From: Bimastos eiseni
Taxonomy: Eukaryota > Annelida > Clitellata > Crassiclitellata > Lumbricidae
NCBI GenBank assembly: GCA_959347315.1
Contig: OY365810.1
Coordinates: 5,264,832-5,328,831, forward strand
Reading direction: 5' to 3'
Length of the DNA: 64,000 nt
The notes beneath the pieces are model-generated. The model saw only the letters and a list, made by a program, of their open reading frames with translations. It was not told the origin of the DNA and searched no databases. Each line of letters opens with the position of its first letter. The first letter of the stretch is position 1. Positions 13,301 to 28,300 of this stretch are shown one piece after another. Both the position numbers and the translations under genes were made by a program.

Positions 13301-16300
13301 TAAAATACGTTTTCAGGGAGACACGGATCTCTTGTGAACGGATAATATCATCCAACTCTTCAGAAAGTTTTGATCGTTGCGACATCACTGCTATTTCTCG
13401 ATTTTCATGAACAAGCCAATCAATAACGGATGTGAAATAAATATTCGTCAGGCTTACTCGGAGACTATTATTTACCACGCACTGTTCATACCACAGCAAT
13501 AGTACAGTATAGTATATTGTCTTGTATGTAATGAAATGTGACAACAGTCGCCTATATCGTTTAATTAGGCATACTTACTTTATAACACCTACATCGGTTT
13601 ATTGAGCGCTTTAATAGGTGTGAAACGACGAATAATTTATTTATTTCATAAGCCATAATTACTTTGCTTTACAGACTTTACTCTTACATTGTGCTGATCT
13701 ATAACGACACGATTATCTAACTCGATTTCCAGTAATTGAACTCCGCGATCATCTTAAATTTAATGACAATGGGTCAGATGACAGCTTAATCGACTCAAAG
13801 ACTGACCTGTTTCACAGTTTGAACCAGTGTATCCCGATTCACAGATGCATGCGTATATATTTACATCCTCATCACATGTTCCATGGACACATGGGTTTGA
13901 CATGCATTCGACGATTTCTATTGAGTAAAGCAGTAACTGCAAAGAATCTTCGGTAGTATAATCTTGACTATTGAAACAAGGTCACGGCCAGGGGCTGTGA
14001 GAGAGTGCAAAAGCTGCCTAGCGATGTCTAAGGTGGGGTTATTCTTTCAACGTGGCTTTCGGGGGAGTTCCATCTGACAAAGCATTTTGAGCATTGCAGA
14101 AACTTAATTTTTGCAATATTTATCTTTTGATAATGCGCATAAGAACCTAATATTTAGTGTATATCTACGCTTACATGGGCCAATCTCTTATATAATCGAA
14201 GCCCATCAGGATGCAAACCACAACGCCCGGTGAAGGTTTGATTTCTGTAGAGGAAATCAATTCCTGCAAAGAATCTTCGGAGGTACAACCCTGACTATTG
14301 AAACATTTTCACAGACAGAATCTGTGAGAGCGCCAAAAGCTACATAGCATGTCTTGCGTGGGGTCATACTCCCAACGTGGACGTCGGCGGGTTTCCATCC
14401 GACAACGCATTGTGAGCTTTTGCTTCCATTTTTCCAATTTACATTTTGTTATTGCGCATACTAACCTAATAGTCACTGTAAAACCAAATAATAAATTATG
14501 GGTTTAGTAGTTATATAATCGAAGCTAATCAGAATCCAAATAAACACGGCCGATGTAGGTCCCTAGACTGGATTTGTCCACTAAAGTACGGAGATTCATC
14601 CTTCTAAATATCAAGCAAACAATGCATTGAAACTCCGATCAATAAAATACGTTTTCAGGGAGACACGGATCTCTTGTGAACGGATAATATCATCCAACTC
14701 TTCAGAAAGTTTTGATCGTTGCGACATCACTGCTATTTCTCGATTTTCATGAACAAGCCAATCAATAACGGATGTGAAATAAATATTCGTCAGGCTTACT
14801 CGGAGACTATTATTTACCATGCACTGTTCATACCACAGCGATAGTACAGTATAGTATATTGTCTTGTATGTAATGAAATGTGACAACAGTCGCCTATATC
14901 GTTTAATTAGGCATACTTACTTTATAACACCTACATCGGTTTATTGAGCGCTTTAATAGGTGTGAAACGACGAATAATTTATTTATTTCATAAGCCATAA
15001 TTACTTTGCTTTACAGACTTTACTCTTACATTGTGCTGATCTATAACGACACGATTATCTAACTCGATTTCCAGTAATTGAACTCCGCGATCATTTTAAA
15101 TTTAATGACAATGGGTCAGATGACAGCTTAATCGACTCAAAGACTGACCTGTTTCACAGTTTGAACCAGTGTATCCCGATTCACAGATGCATGCGTATTT
15201 ATTTACATCCTCATCACATGTTCCATGGACACATGGGTTCGACATGCATTCGACGATTTCTATAGAGTAAAGCAGTAACTGCAAAGAATCTTCGGTAGTA
15301 TAATCTTGACTATTGAAACAAGGTCACGGTCATCCTTCTAAATATCAAGCAAACAATGCATTGAAACTCCGATCAATAAAATACGTTTTCAGGGAGACAC
15401 GGATCTCTTGTGAACGGATAATATCATCCAACTCTTAAGAAAGTTTTGATCGTTGCGACATCACTGCTATTTCTCGATTTTCATGAACAAGCCAATCAAT
15501 AACGGATGTGAAATAAATATTCGTCAGGCTTACTCGGAGACTTTTATTTACCATGCACTGTTCATACCACAGCGATAGTACAGTATAGTATATTGTCTTG
15601 TATGTAATGAAATGTGACAACAGTCGCCTATATCGTTTAATTAGGCATACTTACTTTATAACACCTACATCGGTTTATTGAGCGCTTTAATAGGTGCGAA
15701 ACGACGAATAATTTATTTATTTCATAAGCCATAATTACTTTGCTTTACAGACTTTACTCTTACATTGTGCTGATCTATAACGACACGATTATCTAACTCG
15801 ATTTCCAGTAATTGAACTCCGCGATCATCTTAAATTTAATGACAATGGGTCAGATGACAGCTTAATCGACTCAAAGACTGACCTGTTTCACAGTTTGAAC
15901 CAGTGTATCCCGATTCACAGATGCATGCGTATTTGTTTACATCCTCATCACATGTTCCATGGACACATGGGTTCGACATGCATTCGACGATTTCTATAGA
16001 GTAAAGCAGTAACTGCAAAGAATCTTCGGTAGTATAATCTTGACTATTGAAACAAGGTCACGGTCATCCTTCTAAATATCAAGCAAACAATGCATTGAAA
16101 CTCCGATCAATAAAATACGTTTTCAGGGAGACACGGATCTCTTGTGAACGGATAATATCATCCAACTCTTAAGAAAGTTTTGATCGTTGCGACATCACTG
16201 CTATTTCTCGATTTTCATGAACAAGCCAATCAATAACGGATGTGAAATAAATATTCGTCAGGCTTACTCGGAGACTATTATTTACCATGCACTGTTCATA

Positions 16301-19300
16301 CCACAGCGATAGTACAGTATAGTATATTGTCTTGTATGTAATGAAATGTGACAACAGTCGCCTATATCGTTTAATTAGGCATACTTACTTTATAACACCT
16401 ACATCGGTTTATTGAGCGCTTTAATAGGTGCGAAACGACGAATAATTTATTTATTTCATAAGCCATAATTACTTTGCTTTACAGACTTTACTCTTACATT
16501 GTGCTGATCTATAGCGACACGATTATCTAACTCGATTTCCAGTAATTGAACTCCGCGATCATCTTAAATTTAATGACAATGGGTCAGATGACAGCTTAAT
16601 CGACTCAAAGACTGACCTGTTTCACAGTTTGAACCAGTGTATCCCGATTCACAGATGCATGCGTATTTGTTTACATCCTCATCACATGTTCCATGGACAC
16701 ATGGGTTCGACATGCATTCGACGATTTCTATAGAGTAAAGCAGTAACTGCAAAGAATCTTCGGTAGTATAATCTTGACTATTGAAACAAGGTCACGGTCA
16801 TCCTTCTAAATATCAAGCAAACAATGCATTGAAACTCCGATCAATAAAATACGTTTTCAGGGAGACACGGATCTCTTGTGAACGGATAATATCATCCAAC
16901 TCTTAAGAAAGTTTTGATCGTTGCGACATCAGTGCTATTTCTCGATTTTCATGAACAAGCCAATCAATAACGGATGTGAAATAAATATTCGTCAGGCTTA
17001 CTCGGAGACTATTATTTACCATGCACTGTTCATACCACAGCGATAGTACAGTATAGTATATTGTCTTGTATGTAATGAAATGTGACAACAGTCGCCTATA
17101 TCGTTTAATTAGGCATACTTACTTTATAACACCTACATCGGTTTATTGAGCGCTTTAATAGGTGCGAAACGACGAATAATTTATTTATTTCATAAGCCAT
17201 AATTACTTTGCTTTACAGACTTTACTCTTACATTGTGCTGATCTATAGCGACACGATTATCTAACTCGATTTCCAGTAATTGAACTCCGCGATCATCTTA
17301 AATTTAATGACAATGGGTCAGATGACAGCTTAATCGACTCAAAGACTGACCTGTTTCACAGTTTGAACCAGTGTATCCCGATTCACAGATGCATGCGTAT
17401 TTGTTTACATCCTCATCACATGTTCCATGGACACATGGGTTCGACATGCATTCGACGATTTCTATAGAGTAAAGCAGTAACTGCAAAGAATCTTCGGTAG
17501 TATAATCTTGACTATTGAAACAAGGTCACGGTCATCCTTCTAAATATCAAGCAAACAATGCATTGAAACTCCGATCAATAAAATACGTTTTCAGGGAGAC
17601 ACGGATCTCTTGTGAACGGATAATATCATCCAACTCTTAAGAAAGTTTTGATCGTTGCGACATCAGTGCTATTTCTCGATTTTCATGAACAAGCCAATCA
17701 ATAACGGATGTGAAATAAATATTCGTCAGGCTTACTCGGAGACTATTATTTACCATGCACTGTTCATACCACAGCGATAGTACAGTATAGTATATTGTCT
17801 TGTATGTAATGAAATGTGACAACAGTCGCCTATATCGTTTAATTAGGCATACTTACTTTATAACACCTACATCGGTTTATTGAGCGCTTTAATAGGTGCG
17901 AAACGACGAATTATTTATTTATTTCATAAGCCATAATTACTTTGCTTTACAGACTTTACTCTTACATTGTGCTGATCTATAGCGACACGATTATCTAACT
18001 CGATTTCCAGTAATTGAACTCCGCGATCATCTTAAATTTAATGACAATGGGTCAGATGACAGCTTAATCGACTCAAAGACTGACCTGTTTCACAGTTTGA
18101 ACCAGTGTATCCCGATTCACAGATGCATGCGTATATATTTACATCCTCATCACATGTTCCATGGACACATGGGTTTGACATGCATTCGACGATTTCTATA
18201 GAGTAAAGCAGTAACTGCAAAGAATCTTCGGTAGTATAATCTTGACTATTGAAACAAGGTCACGGCCAGGGGCTGTGAGAGAGTGCAAAAGCTGCCTAGC
18301 GATGTCTAAGGTGGGGTTATTCTTTCAACGTGGCTTTCGGGGGAGTTCCATCTGACAAAGCATTTTGAGCATTGCAGAAACTTAATTTTTGCAATATTTA
18401 TCTTTTGATAATGCGCATAAGAACCTAATATTTAGTGTATATCTACGCTTACATGGGCCAATCTCTTATATAATCGAAGCCCATCAGTATGCAAACCACA
18501 ACGCTCGGTGAAGGTTTGATTTCTGTAGAGGAAATCAATTCCTGCAAAGAATCTTCGGAGGTACAACCCTGACTATTGAAACATTTTCACAGACAGAAAC
18601 TGTGAGAGCGCCAAAAGCTACATAGCATGTCTTGCGTGGGGTCATACTCCCAACGTGGACGTCGGCGGGTTTCCATCCGACAACGCATTGTGAGCTTTTG
18701 CTTCCATTTTTCCAATTTACATTTTGTTATTGCGCATACTAACCTAATAGTCACTGTAAAACCAAATAATAAATTATGGGTTTAGTAGTTATATAATCGA
18801 AGCTAATCAGAATCCAAATAAACACGGCCGATGTAGGTCCCTAGACTGGATTTGTCCACTAAAGTACGGAGATTCATCCTTCTAAATATCAAGCAAACAA
18901 TGCATTGAAACTCCGATCAATAAAATACGTTTTCAGGGAGACACGGATCTCTTGTGAACGGATAATATCATCCAACTCTTCAGAAAGTTTTGATCGTTGC
19001 GACATCACTGCTATTTCTCGATTTTCATGAACAAGCCAATCAATAACGGATGTGAAATAAATATTCGTCAGGCTTACTCGGAGACTATTATTTACCACGC
19101 ACTGTTCATACCACAGCAATAGTACAGTATAGTATATTGTCTTGTATGTAATGAAATGTGACAACAGTCGCCTATATCGTTTAATTAGGCATACTTACTT
19201 TATAACACCTACATCGGTTTATTGAGCGCTTTAATAGGTGTGAAACGACGAATAATTTATTTATTTCATAAGCCATAATTACTTTGCTTTACAGACTTGA

Positions 19301-22300
19301 CTCTTGCATTGTGCTGATCTATAGCGACACGATTATCTAACTCGATTTCCAGTAATTGAACTCCGCGATCATTTTAAATTTAATGACAATGGGTCAGATG
19401 ACAGCTTAATCGACTCAAAGACTGACCTGTTTCACAGTTTGAACCAGTGTATCCCGATTCACAGATGCATGCGTATTTGTTTACATCCTCATCACATGTT
19501 CCATGGACACATGGGTTCGACATGCATTCGACGATTTCTATTGAGTAAAGCAGTAACTGCAAAGAATCTTCGGTAGTATAATCTTGACTATTGAAACAAG
19601 GTCACGGTCATCCTTCTAAATATCAAGCAAACAATGCATTGAAACTCCGATCAATAAAATACGTTTTCAGGGAGACACGGATCTCTTGTGAACGGATAAT
19701 ATCATCCAACTCTTCAGAAAGTTTTGATCGTTGCGACATCACTGCTATTTCTCGATTTTCATGAACAAGCCAATCAATAACGGATGTGAAATAAATATTC
19801 GTCAGGCTTACTCGGAGACTATTATTTACCATGCACTGTTCATACCACAGCGATAGTACAGTATAGTATATTGTCTTGTATGTAATGAAATGTGACAACA
19901 GTCGCCTATATCGTTTAATTAGGCATACTTACTTTATAACACCTACATCGGTTTATTGAGCGCTTTAATAGGTGCGAAACGACGAATTATTTATTTATTT
20001 CATAAGCCATAATTACTTTGCTTTACAGACTTTACTCTTACATTGTGCTGATCTATAACGACACGATTATCTAACTCGATTTCCAGTAATTGAACTCCGC
20101 GATCATCTTAAATTTAATGACAATGGGTCAGATGACAGCTTAATCGACTCAAAGACTGACCTGTTTCACAGTTTGAACCAGTGTATCCCGATTCACAGAT
20201 GCATGCGTATATATTTACATCCTCATCACATGTTCCATGGACACATGGGTTTGACATGCATTCGACGATTTCTATTGAGTAAAGCAGTAACTGCAAAGAA
20301 TCTTCGGTAGTATAATCTTGACTATTGAAACAAGGTCACGGCCAGGGGCTGTGAGAGAGTGCAAAAGCTGCCTAGCGATGTCTAAGGTGGGGATATTCTT
20401 TCAACGTTGCTTTCGGGGGAGTTCCATCTGACAAAGCATTTTGAGCATTGCACAAACCTAATTTTTGCAATATTTATCTTTTGATAATGCGCATAAGAAC
20501 CTAATATTTAGTGTATATCTACGCTTACATGGGCCAATCTCTTATATAATCGAAGCCCATCAGTATGCAAACCACAACGCCCGGTGAAGGTTTGATTTCT
20601 GTAGAGGAAATCAATTCCTGCAAAGAATCTTCGGAGGTACAACCCTGACTATTGAAACATTTTCACAGACAGAATCTGTGAGAGCGTCAAAAGCTACATA
20701 GCATGTCTTGCGTGGGGTCATACTCCCAACGTGGACGTCGGCGGGTTTCCATCCGACAACGCATTGTGAGCTTTTGCTTCCATTTTTCCAATTTACATTT
20801 TGTTATTGCGCGTACTAACCTAATAGTCACTGTAAAACCAAATAATAAATTATGGGTTTAGTAGTTATATAATCGAAGCTAATCAGAATCCAAATAAACA
20901 CGGCCGATGTAGGTCCCTAGACTGGATTTGTCCACTAAAGTACGGAGATTCATCCTTCTAAATATCAAGCAAACAATGCATTGAAACTCCGATCAATAAA
21001 ATACGTTTTCAGGGAGACACGGATCTCTTGTGAACGGATAATATCATCCAACTCTTCAGAAAGTTTTGATCGTTACGACATCACTGCTATTTCTCGATTT
21101 TCATGAACAAGCCAATCAATAACGGATGTGAAATAAATATTCGTCAGGCTTACTCGGAGACTATTATTTACCACGCACTGTTCATACCACAGCAATAGTA
21201 CAGTATAGTATATTGTCTTGTATGTAATGAAATGTGACAACAGTCGCCTATATCGTTTAATTAGGCATACTTACTTTATAACACCTACATCGGTTTATTG
21301 AGCGCTTTAATAGGTGTGAAACGACGAATAATTTATTTATTTCATAAGCCATAATTACTTTGCTTTACAGACTTTACTCTTACATTGTGCTGATCTATAA
21401 CGACACGATTATCTAACTCGATTTCCAGTAATTGAACTCCGCGATCATCTTAAATTTAATGACAATGGGTCAGATGACAGCTTAATCGACTCAAAGACTG
21501 ACCTGTTTCACAGTTTGAACCAGTGTATCCCGATTCACAGATGCATGCGTATATATTTACATCCTCATCACATGTTCCATGGACACATGGGTTTGACATG
21601 CATTCGACGATTTCTATTGAGTAAAGCAGTAACTGCAAAGAATCTTCGGTAGTATAATCTTGACTATTGAAACAAGGTCACGGCCAGGGGCTGTGAGAGA
21701 GTGCAAAAGCTGCCTAGCGATGTCTAAGGTGGGGTTATTCTTTCAACGTGGCTTTCGGGGGAGTTCCATCTGACAAAGCATTTTGAGCATTGCAGAAACT
21801 TAATTTTTGCAATATTTATCTTTTGATAATGCGCATAAGAACCTAATATTTAGTGTATATCTACGCTTACATGGGCCAATCTCTTATATAATCGAAGCCC
21901 ATCAGGATGCAAACCACAACGCCCGGTGAAGGTTTGATTTCTGTAGAGGAAATCAATTCCTGCAAAGAATCTTCGGAGGTACAACCCTGACTATTGAAAC
22001 ATTTTCACAGACAGAATCTGTGAGAGCGCCAAAAGCTACATAGCATGTCTTGCGTGGGGTCATACTCCCAACGTGGACGTCGGCGGGTTTCCATCCGACA
22101 ACGCATTGTGAGCTTTTGCTTCCATTTTTCCAATTTACATTTTGTTATTGCGCATACTAACCTAATAGTCACTGTAAAACCAAATAATAAATTATGGGTT
22201 TAGTAGTTATATAATCGAAGCTAATCAGAATCCAAATAAACACGGCCGATGTAGGTCCCTAGACTGGATTTGTCCACTAAAGTACGGAGATTCATCCTTC

Positions 22301-25300
22301 TAAATATCAAGCAAACAATGCATTGAAACTCCGATCAATAAAATACGTTTTCAGGGAGACACGGATCTCTTGTGAACGGATAATATCATCCAACTCTTCA
22401 GAAAGTTTTGATCGTTGCGACATCACTGCTATTTCTCGATTTTCATGAACAAGCCAATCAATAACGGATGTGAAATAAATATTCGTCAGGCTTACTCGGA
22501 GACTATTATTTACCATGCACTGTTCATACCACAGCGATAGTACAGTATAGTATATTGTCTTGTATGTAATGAAATGTGACAACAGTCGCCTATATCGTTT
22601 AATTAGGCATACTTACTTTATAACACCTACATCGGTTTATTGAGCGCTTTAATAGGTGTGAAACGACGAATAATTTATTTATTTCATAAGCCATAATTAC
22701 TTTGCTTTACAGACTTTACTCTTACATTGTGCTGATCTATAACGACACGATTATCTAACTCGATTTCCAGTAATTGAACTCCGCGATCATTTTAAATTTA
22801 ATGACAATGGGTCAGATGACAGCTTAATCGACTCAAAGACTGACCTGTTTCACAGTTTGAACCAGTGTATCCCGATTCACAGATGCATGCGTATTTATTT
22901 ACATCCTCATCACATGTTCCATGGACACATGGGTTCGACATGCATTCGACGATTTCTATAGAGTAAAGCAGTAACTGCAAAGAATCTTCGGTAGTATAAT
23001 CTTGACTATTGAAACAAGGTCACGGTCATCCTTCTAAATATCAAGCAAACAATGCATTGAAACTCCGATCAATAAAATACGTTTTCAGGGAGACACGGAT
23101 CTCTTGTGAACGGATAATATCATCCAACTCTTAAGAAAGTTTTGATCGTTGCGACATCACTGCTATTTCTCGATTTTCATGAACAAGCCAATCAATAACG
23201 GATGTGAAATAAATATTCGTCAGGCTTACTCGGAGACTTTTATTTACCATGCACTGTTCATACCACAGCGATAGTACAGTATAGTATATTGTCTTGTATG
23301 TAATGAAATGTGACAACAGTCGCCTATATCGTTTAATTAGGCATACTTACTTTATAACACCTACATCGGTTTATTGAGCGCTTTAATAGGTGCGAAACGA
23401 CGAATAATTTATTTATTTCATAAGCCATAATTACTTTGCTTTACAGACTTTACTCTTACATTGTGCTGATCTATAACGACACGATTATCTAACTCGATTT
23501 CCAGTAATTGAACTCCGCGATCATCTTAAATTTAATGACAATGGGTCAGATGACAGCTTAATCGACTCAAAGACTGACCTGTTTCACAGTTTGAACCAGT
23601 GTATCCCGATTCACAGATGCATGCGTATTTGTTTACATCCTCATCACATGTTCCATGGACACATGGGTTCGACATGCATTCGACGATTTCTATAGAGTAA
23701 AGCAGTAACTGCAAAGAATCTTCGGTAGTATAATCTTGACTATTGAAACAAGGTCACGGTCATCCTTCTAAATATCAAGCAAACAATGCATTGAAACTCC
23801 GATCAATAAAATACGTTTTCAGGGAGACACGGATCTCTTGTGAACGGATAATATCATCCAACTCTTAAGAAAGTTTTGATCGTTGCGACATCAGTGCTAT
23901 TTCTCGATTTTCATGAACAAGCCAATCAATAACGGATGTGAAATAAATATTCGTCAGGCTTACTCGGAGACTATTATTTACCATGCACTGTTCATACCAC
24001 AGCGATAGTACAGTATAGTATATTGTCTTGTATGTAATGAAATGTGACAACAGTCGCCTATATCGTTTAATTAGGCATACTTACTTTATAACACCTACAT
24101 CGGTTTATTGAGCGCTTTAATAGGTGCGAAACGACGAATAATTTATTTATTTCATAAGCCATAATTACTTTGCTTTACAGACTTTACTCTTACATTGTGC
24201 TGATCTATAGCGACACGATTATCTAACTCGATTTCCAGTAATTGAACTCCGCGATCATCTTAAATTTAATGACAATGGGTCAGATGACAGCTTAATCGAC
24301 TCAAAGACTGACCTGTTTCACAGTTTGAACCAGTGTATCCCGATTCACAGATGCATGCGTATATATTTACATCCTCATCACATGTTCCATGGACACATGG
24401 GTTTGACATGCATTCGACGATTTCTATTGAGTAAAGCAGTAACTGCAAAGAATCTTCGGTAGTATAATCTTGACTATTGAAACAAGGTCACGGCCAGGGG
24501 CTGTGAGAGAGTGCAAAAGCTGCCTAGCGATGTCTAAGGTGGGGTTATTCTTTCAACGTGGCTTTCGGGGGAGTTCCATCTGACAAAGCATTTTGAGCAT
24601 TGCAGAAACTTAATTTTTGCAATATTTATCTTTTGATAATGCGCATAAGAACCTAATATTTAGTGTATATCTACGCTTACAAGGGCCAATCTCTTATATA
24701 ATCGAAGCCCATCAGTATGCAAACCACAACGCTCGGTGAAGGTTTGATTTCTGTAGAGGAAATCAATTCCTGCAAAGAATCTTCGGAGGTACAACCCTGA
24801 CTATTGAAACATTTTCACAGACAGAAACTGTGAGAGCGCCAAAAGCTACATAGCATGTCTTGCGTGGGGTCATACTCCCAACGTGGACGTCGGCGGGTTT
24901 CCATCCGACAACGCATTGTGAGCTTTTGCTTCCATTTTTCCAATTTACATTTTGTTATTGCGCATACTAACCTAATAGTCACTGTAAAACCAAATAATAA
25001 ATTATGGGTTTAGTAGTTATATAATCGAAGCTAATCAGAATCCAAATAAACACGGCCGATGTAGGTCCCTAGACTGGATTTGTCCACTAAAGTACGGAGA
25101 TTCATCCTTCTAAATATCAAGCAAACAATGCATTGAAACTCCGATCAATAAAATACGTTTTCAGGGAGACACGGATCTCTTGTGAACGGATAATATCATC
25201 CAACTCTTCAGAAAGTTTTGATCGTTGCGACATCACTGCTATTTCTCGATTTTCATGAACAAGCCAATCAATTACGGAGGTGAAATAAATATTCGTCAGG

Positions 25301-28300
25301 CTTACTCGGAGACTATTATTTACCACGCACTGTTCATACCACAGCAATAGTACAGTATAGTATATTGTCTTGTATGTAATGAAATGTGACAACAGTCGCC
25401 TATATCGTTTAATTAGGCATACTTACTTTATAACACCTACATCGGTTTATTGAGCGCTTTAATAGGTGTGAAACGACGAATAATTTATTTATTTCATAAG
25501 CCATAATTACTTTGCTTTACAGACTTTACTCTTACATTGTGCTGATCTATAGCGACACGATTATCTAACTCGATTTCCAGTAATTGAACTCCGCGATCAT
25601 TTTAAATTTAATGACAATGGGTCAGATGACAGCTTAATCGACTCAAAGACTGACCTGTTTCACAGTTTGAACCAGTGTATCCCGATTCACAGATGCATGC
25701 GTATTTGTTTACATCCTCATCACATGTTCCATGGACACATGGGTTCGACATGCATTCGACGATTTCTATAGAGTAAAGCAGTAACTGCAAAGAATCTTCG
25801 GTAGTATAATCTTGACTATTGAAACAAGGTCACGGTCATCCTTCTAAATATCAAGCAAACAATGCATTGAAACTCCGATCAATAAAATACGTTTTCAGGG
25901 AGACACGGATCTCTTGTGAACGGATAATATCATCCAACTCTTAAGAAAGTTTTGATCGTTGCGACATCAGTGCTATTTCTCGATTTTCATGAACAAGCCA
26001 ATCAATAACGGATGTGAAATAAATATTCGTCAGGCTTACTCGGAGACTATTATTTACCATGCACTGTTCATACCACAGCGATAGTACAGTATAGTATATT
26101 GTCTTGTATGTAATGAAATGTGACAACAGTCGCCTATATCGTTTAATTAGGCATACTTACTTTATAACACCTACATCGGTTTATTGAGCGCTTTAATAGG
26201 TGTGAAACGACGAATAATTTATTTATTTCATAAGCCATAATTACTTTGCTTTACAGACTTTACTCTTACATTGTGCTGATCTATAACGACACGATTATCT
26301 AACTCGATTTCCAGTAATTGAACTCCGCGATCATTTTAAATTTAATGACAATGGGTCAGATGACAGCTTAATCGACTCAAAGACTGACCTGTTTCACAGT
26401 TTGAACCAGTGTATCCCGATTCACAGATGCATGCGTATATATTTACATCCTCATCACATGTTCCATGGACACATGGGTTTGACATGCATTCGACGATTTC
26501 TATTGAGTAAAGCAGTAACTGCAAAGAATCTTCGGTAGTATAATCTTGACTATTGAAACAAGGTCACGGCCAGGGGCTGTGAGAGAGTGCAAAAGCTGCC
26601 TAGCGATATCTAAGGTGGGGTTATTCTTTCAACGTGGCTTTCGGGGTAGTTCCATCTGACAAAGCATTTTGAGCATTGCAGAAACTTAATTTTTGCAATA
26701 TTTATCTTTTGATAATGCGCATAAGAACCTAATATTTAGTGTATATCTACGCTTACATGGGCCAATCTCTTATATAATCGAAGCCCATCAGTATGCAAAC
26801 CACAACGCCCGGTGAAGGTTTGATTTCTGTAGAGGAAATCAATTCCTGCAAAGAATCTTCGGAGGTACAACCCTGACTATTGAAACATTTTCACAGACAG
26901 AAACTGTGAGAGTGCCAAAAGCTACATAGCATGTCTTGCGTGGGGTCATACTCCCAACGTGGACGTCGGCGGGTTTCCATCCGACAACGCATTGTGAGCT
27001 TTTGCTTCCATTTTTCCAATTTACATTTTGTTATTGCGCATACTAACCTAATAGTCACTGTAAAACCAAATAATAAATTATGGGTTTAGTAGTTATATAA
27101 TCGAAGCTAATCAGAATCCAAATAAACACGGCCGATGTAGGTCCCTAGACTGGATTTGTCCACTAAAGTACGGAGATTCATCCTTCTAAATATCAAGCAA
27201 ACAATGCATTGAAACTCCGATCAATAAAATACGTTTTCAGGGAGACACGGATCTCTTGTGAACGGATAATATCATCCAACTCTTCAGAAAGTTTTGATCG
27301 TTGCGACATCACTGCTATTTCTCGATTTTCATGAACAAGCCAATCAATAACGGATGTGAAATAAATATTCGTCAGGCTTACTCGGAGACTATTATTTACC
27401 ACGCACTGTTCATACCACAGCAATAGTACAGTATAGTATATTGTCTTGTATGTAATGAAATGTGACAACAGTCGCCTATATCGTTTAATTAGGCATACTT
27501 ACTTTATAACACCTACATCGGTTTATTGAGCGCTTTAATAGGTGTGAAACGACGAATAATGTATTTATTTCATAAGCCATAATTACTTTGCTTTACAGAC
27601 TTGACTCTTGCATTGTGCTGATCTATAGCGACACGATTATCTAACTCGATTTCCAGTAATTGAACTCCGCGATCATTTTAAATTTAATGACAATGGGTCA
27701 GATGACAGCTTAATCGACTCAAAGACTGACCTGTTTCACAGTTTGAACCAGTGTATCCCGATTCACAGATGCATGCGTATTTGTTTACATCCTCATCACA
27801 TGTTCCATGGACACATGGGTTCGACATGCATTCGACGATTTCTATAGAGTAAAGCAGTAACTGCAAAGAATCTTCGGTAGTATAATCTTGACTATTGAAA
27901 CAAGGTCACGGTCATCCTTCTAAATATCAAGCAAACAATGCATTGAAACTCCGATCAATAAAATACGTTTTCAGGGAGACACGGATCTCTTGTGAACGGA
28001 TAATATCATCCAACTCTTAAGAAAGTTTTGATCGTTGCGACATCAGTGCTATTTCTCGATTTTCATGAACAAGCCAATCAATAACGGATGTGAAATAAAT
28101 ATTCGTCAGGCTTACTCGGAGACTTTTATTTACCATGCACTGTTCATACCACAGCGATAGTACAGTATAGTATATTGTCTTGTATGTAATGAAATGTGAC
28201 AACAGTCGCCTATATCGTTTAATTAGGCATACTTACTTTATAACACCTACATCGGTTTATTGAGCGCTTTAATAGGTGTGAAACGACGAATAATTTATTT

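Larger units (their letters stand above)
10342..18037 (-). repeat. 7,696-bp higher-order repeat, copy 1
   Basis: The interval order is L-S-L-L-S-S-S-S. The rare back-to-back long units at 12418 and 13760 carry private marks: 'gtggggatat' near 12692 and 'catcagg' near 14204. Both marks recur 7,696 bp to the right, in the same order. Confidence 0.85.
18038..24265 (-). repeat. 7,696-bp higher-order repeat, partial copy 2
   Basis: It repeats 10342 onwards as L-S-L-L-S-S with the same private marks, then switches: where copy 1 has two more short units before its next long unit, this copy goes straight to a long unit at 24266. Confidence 0.8.
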
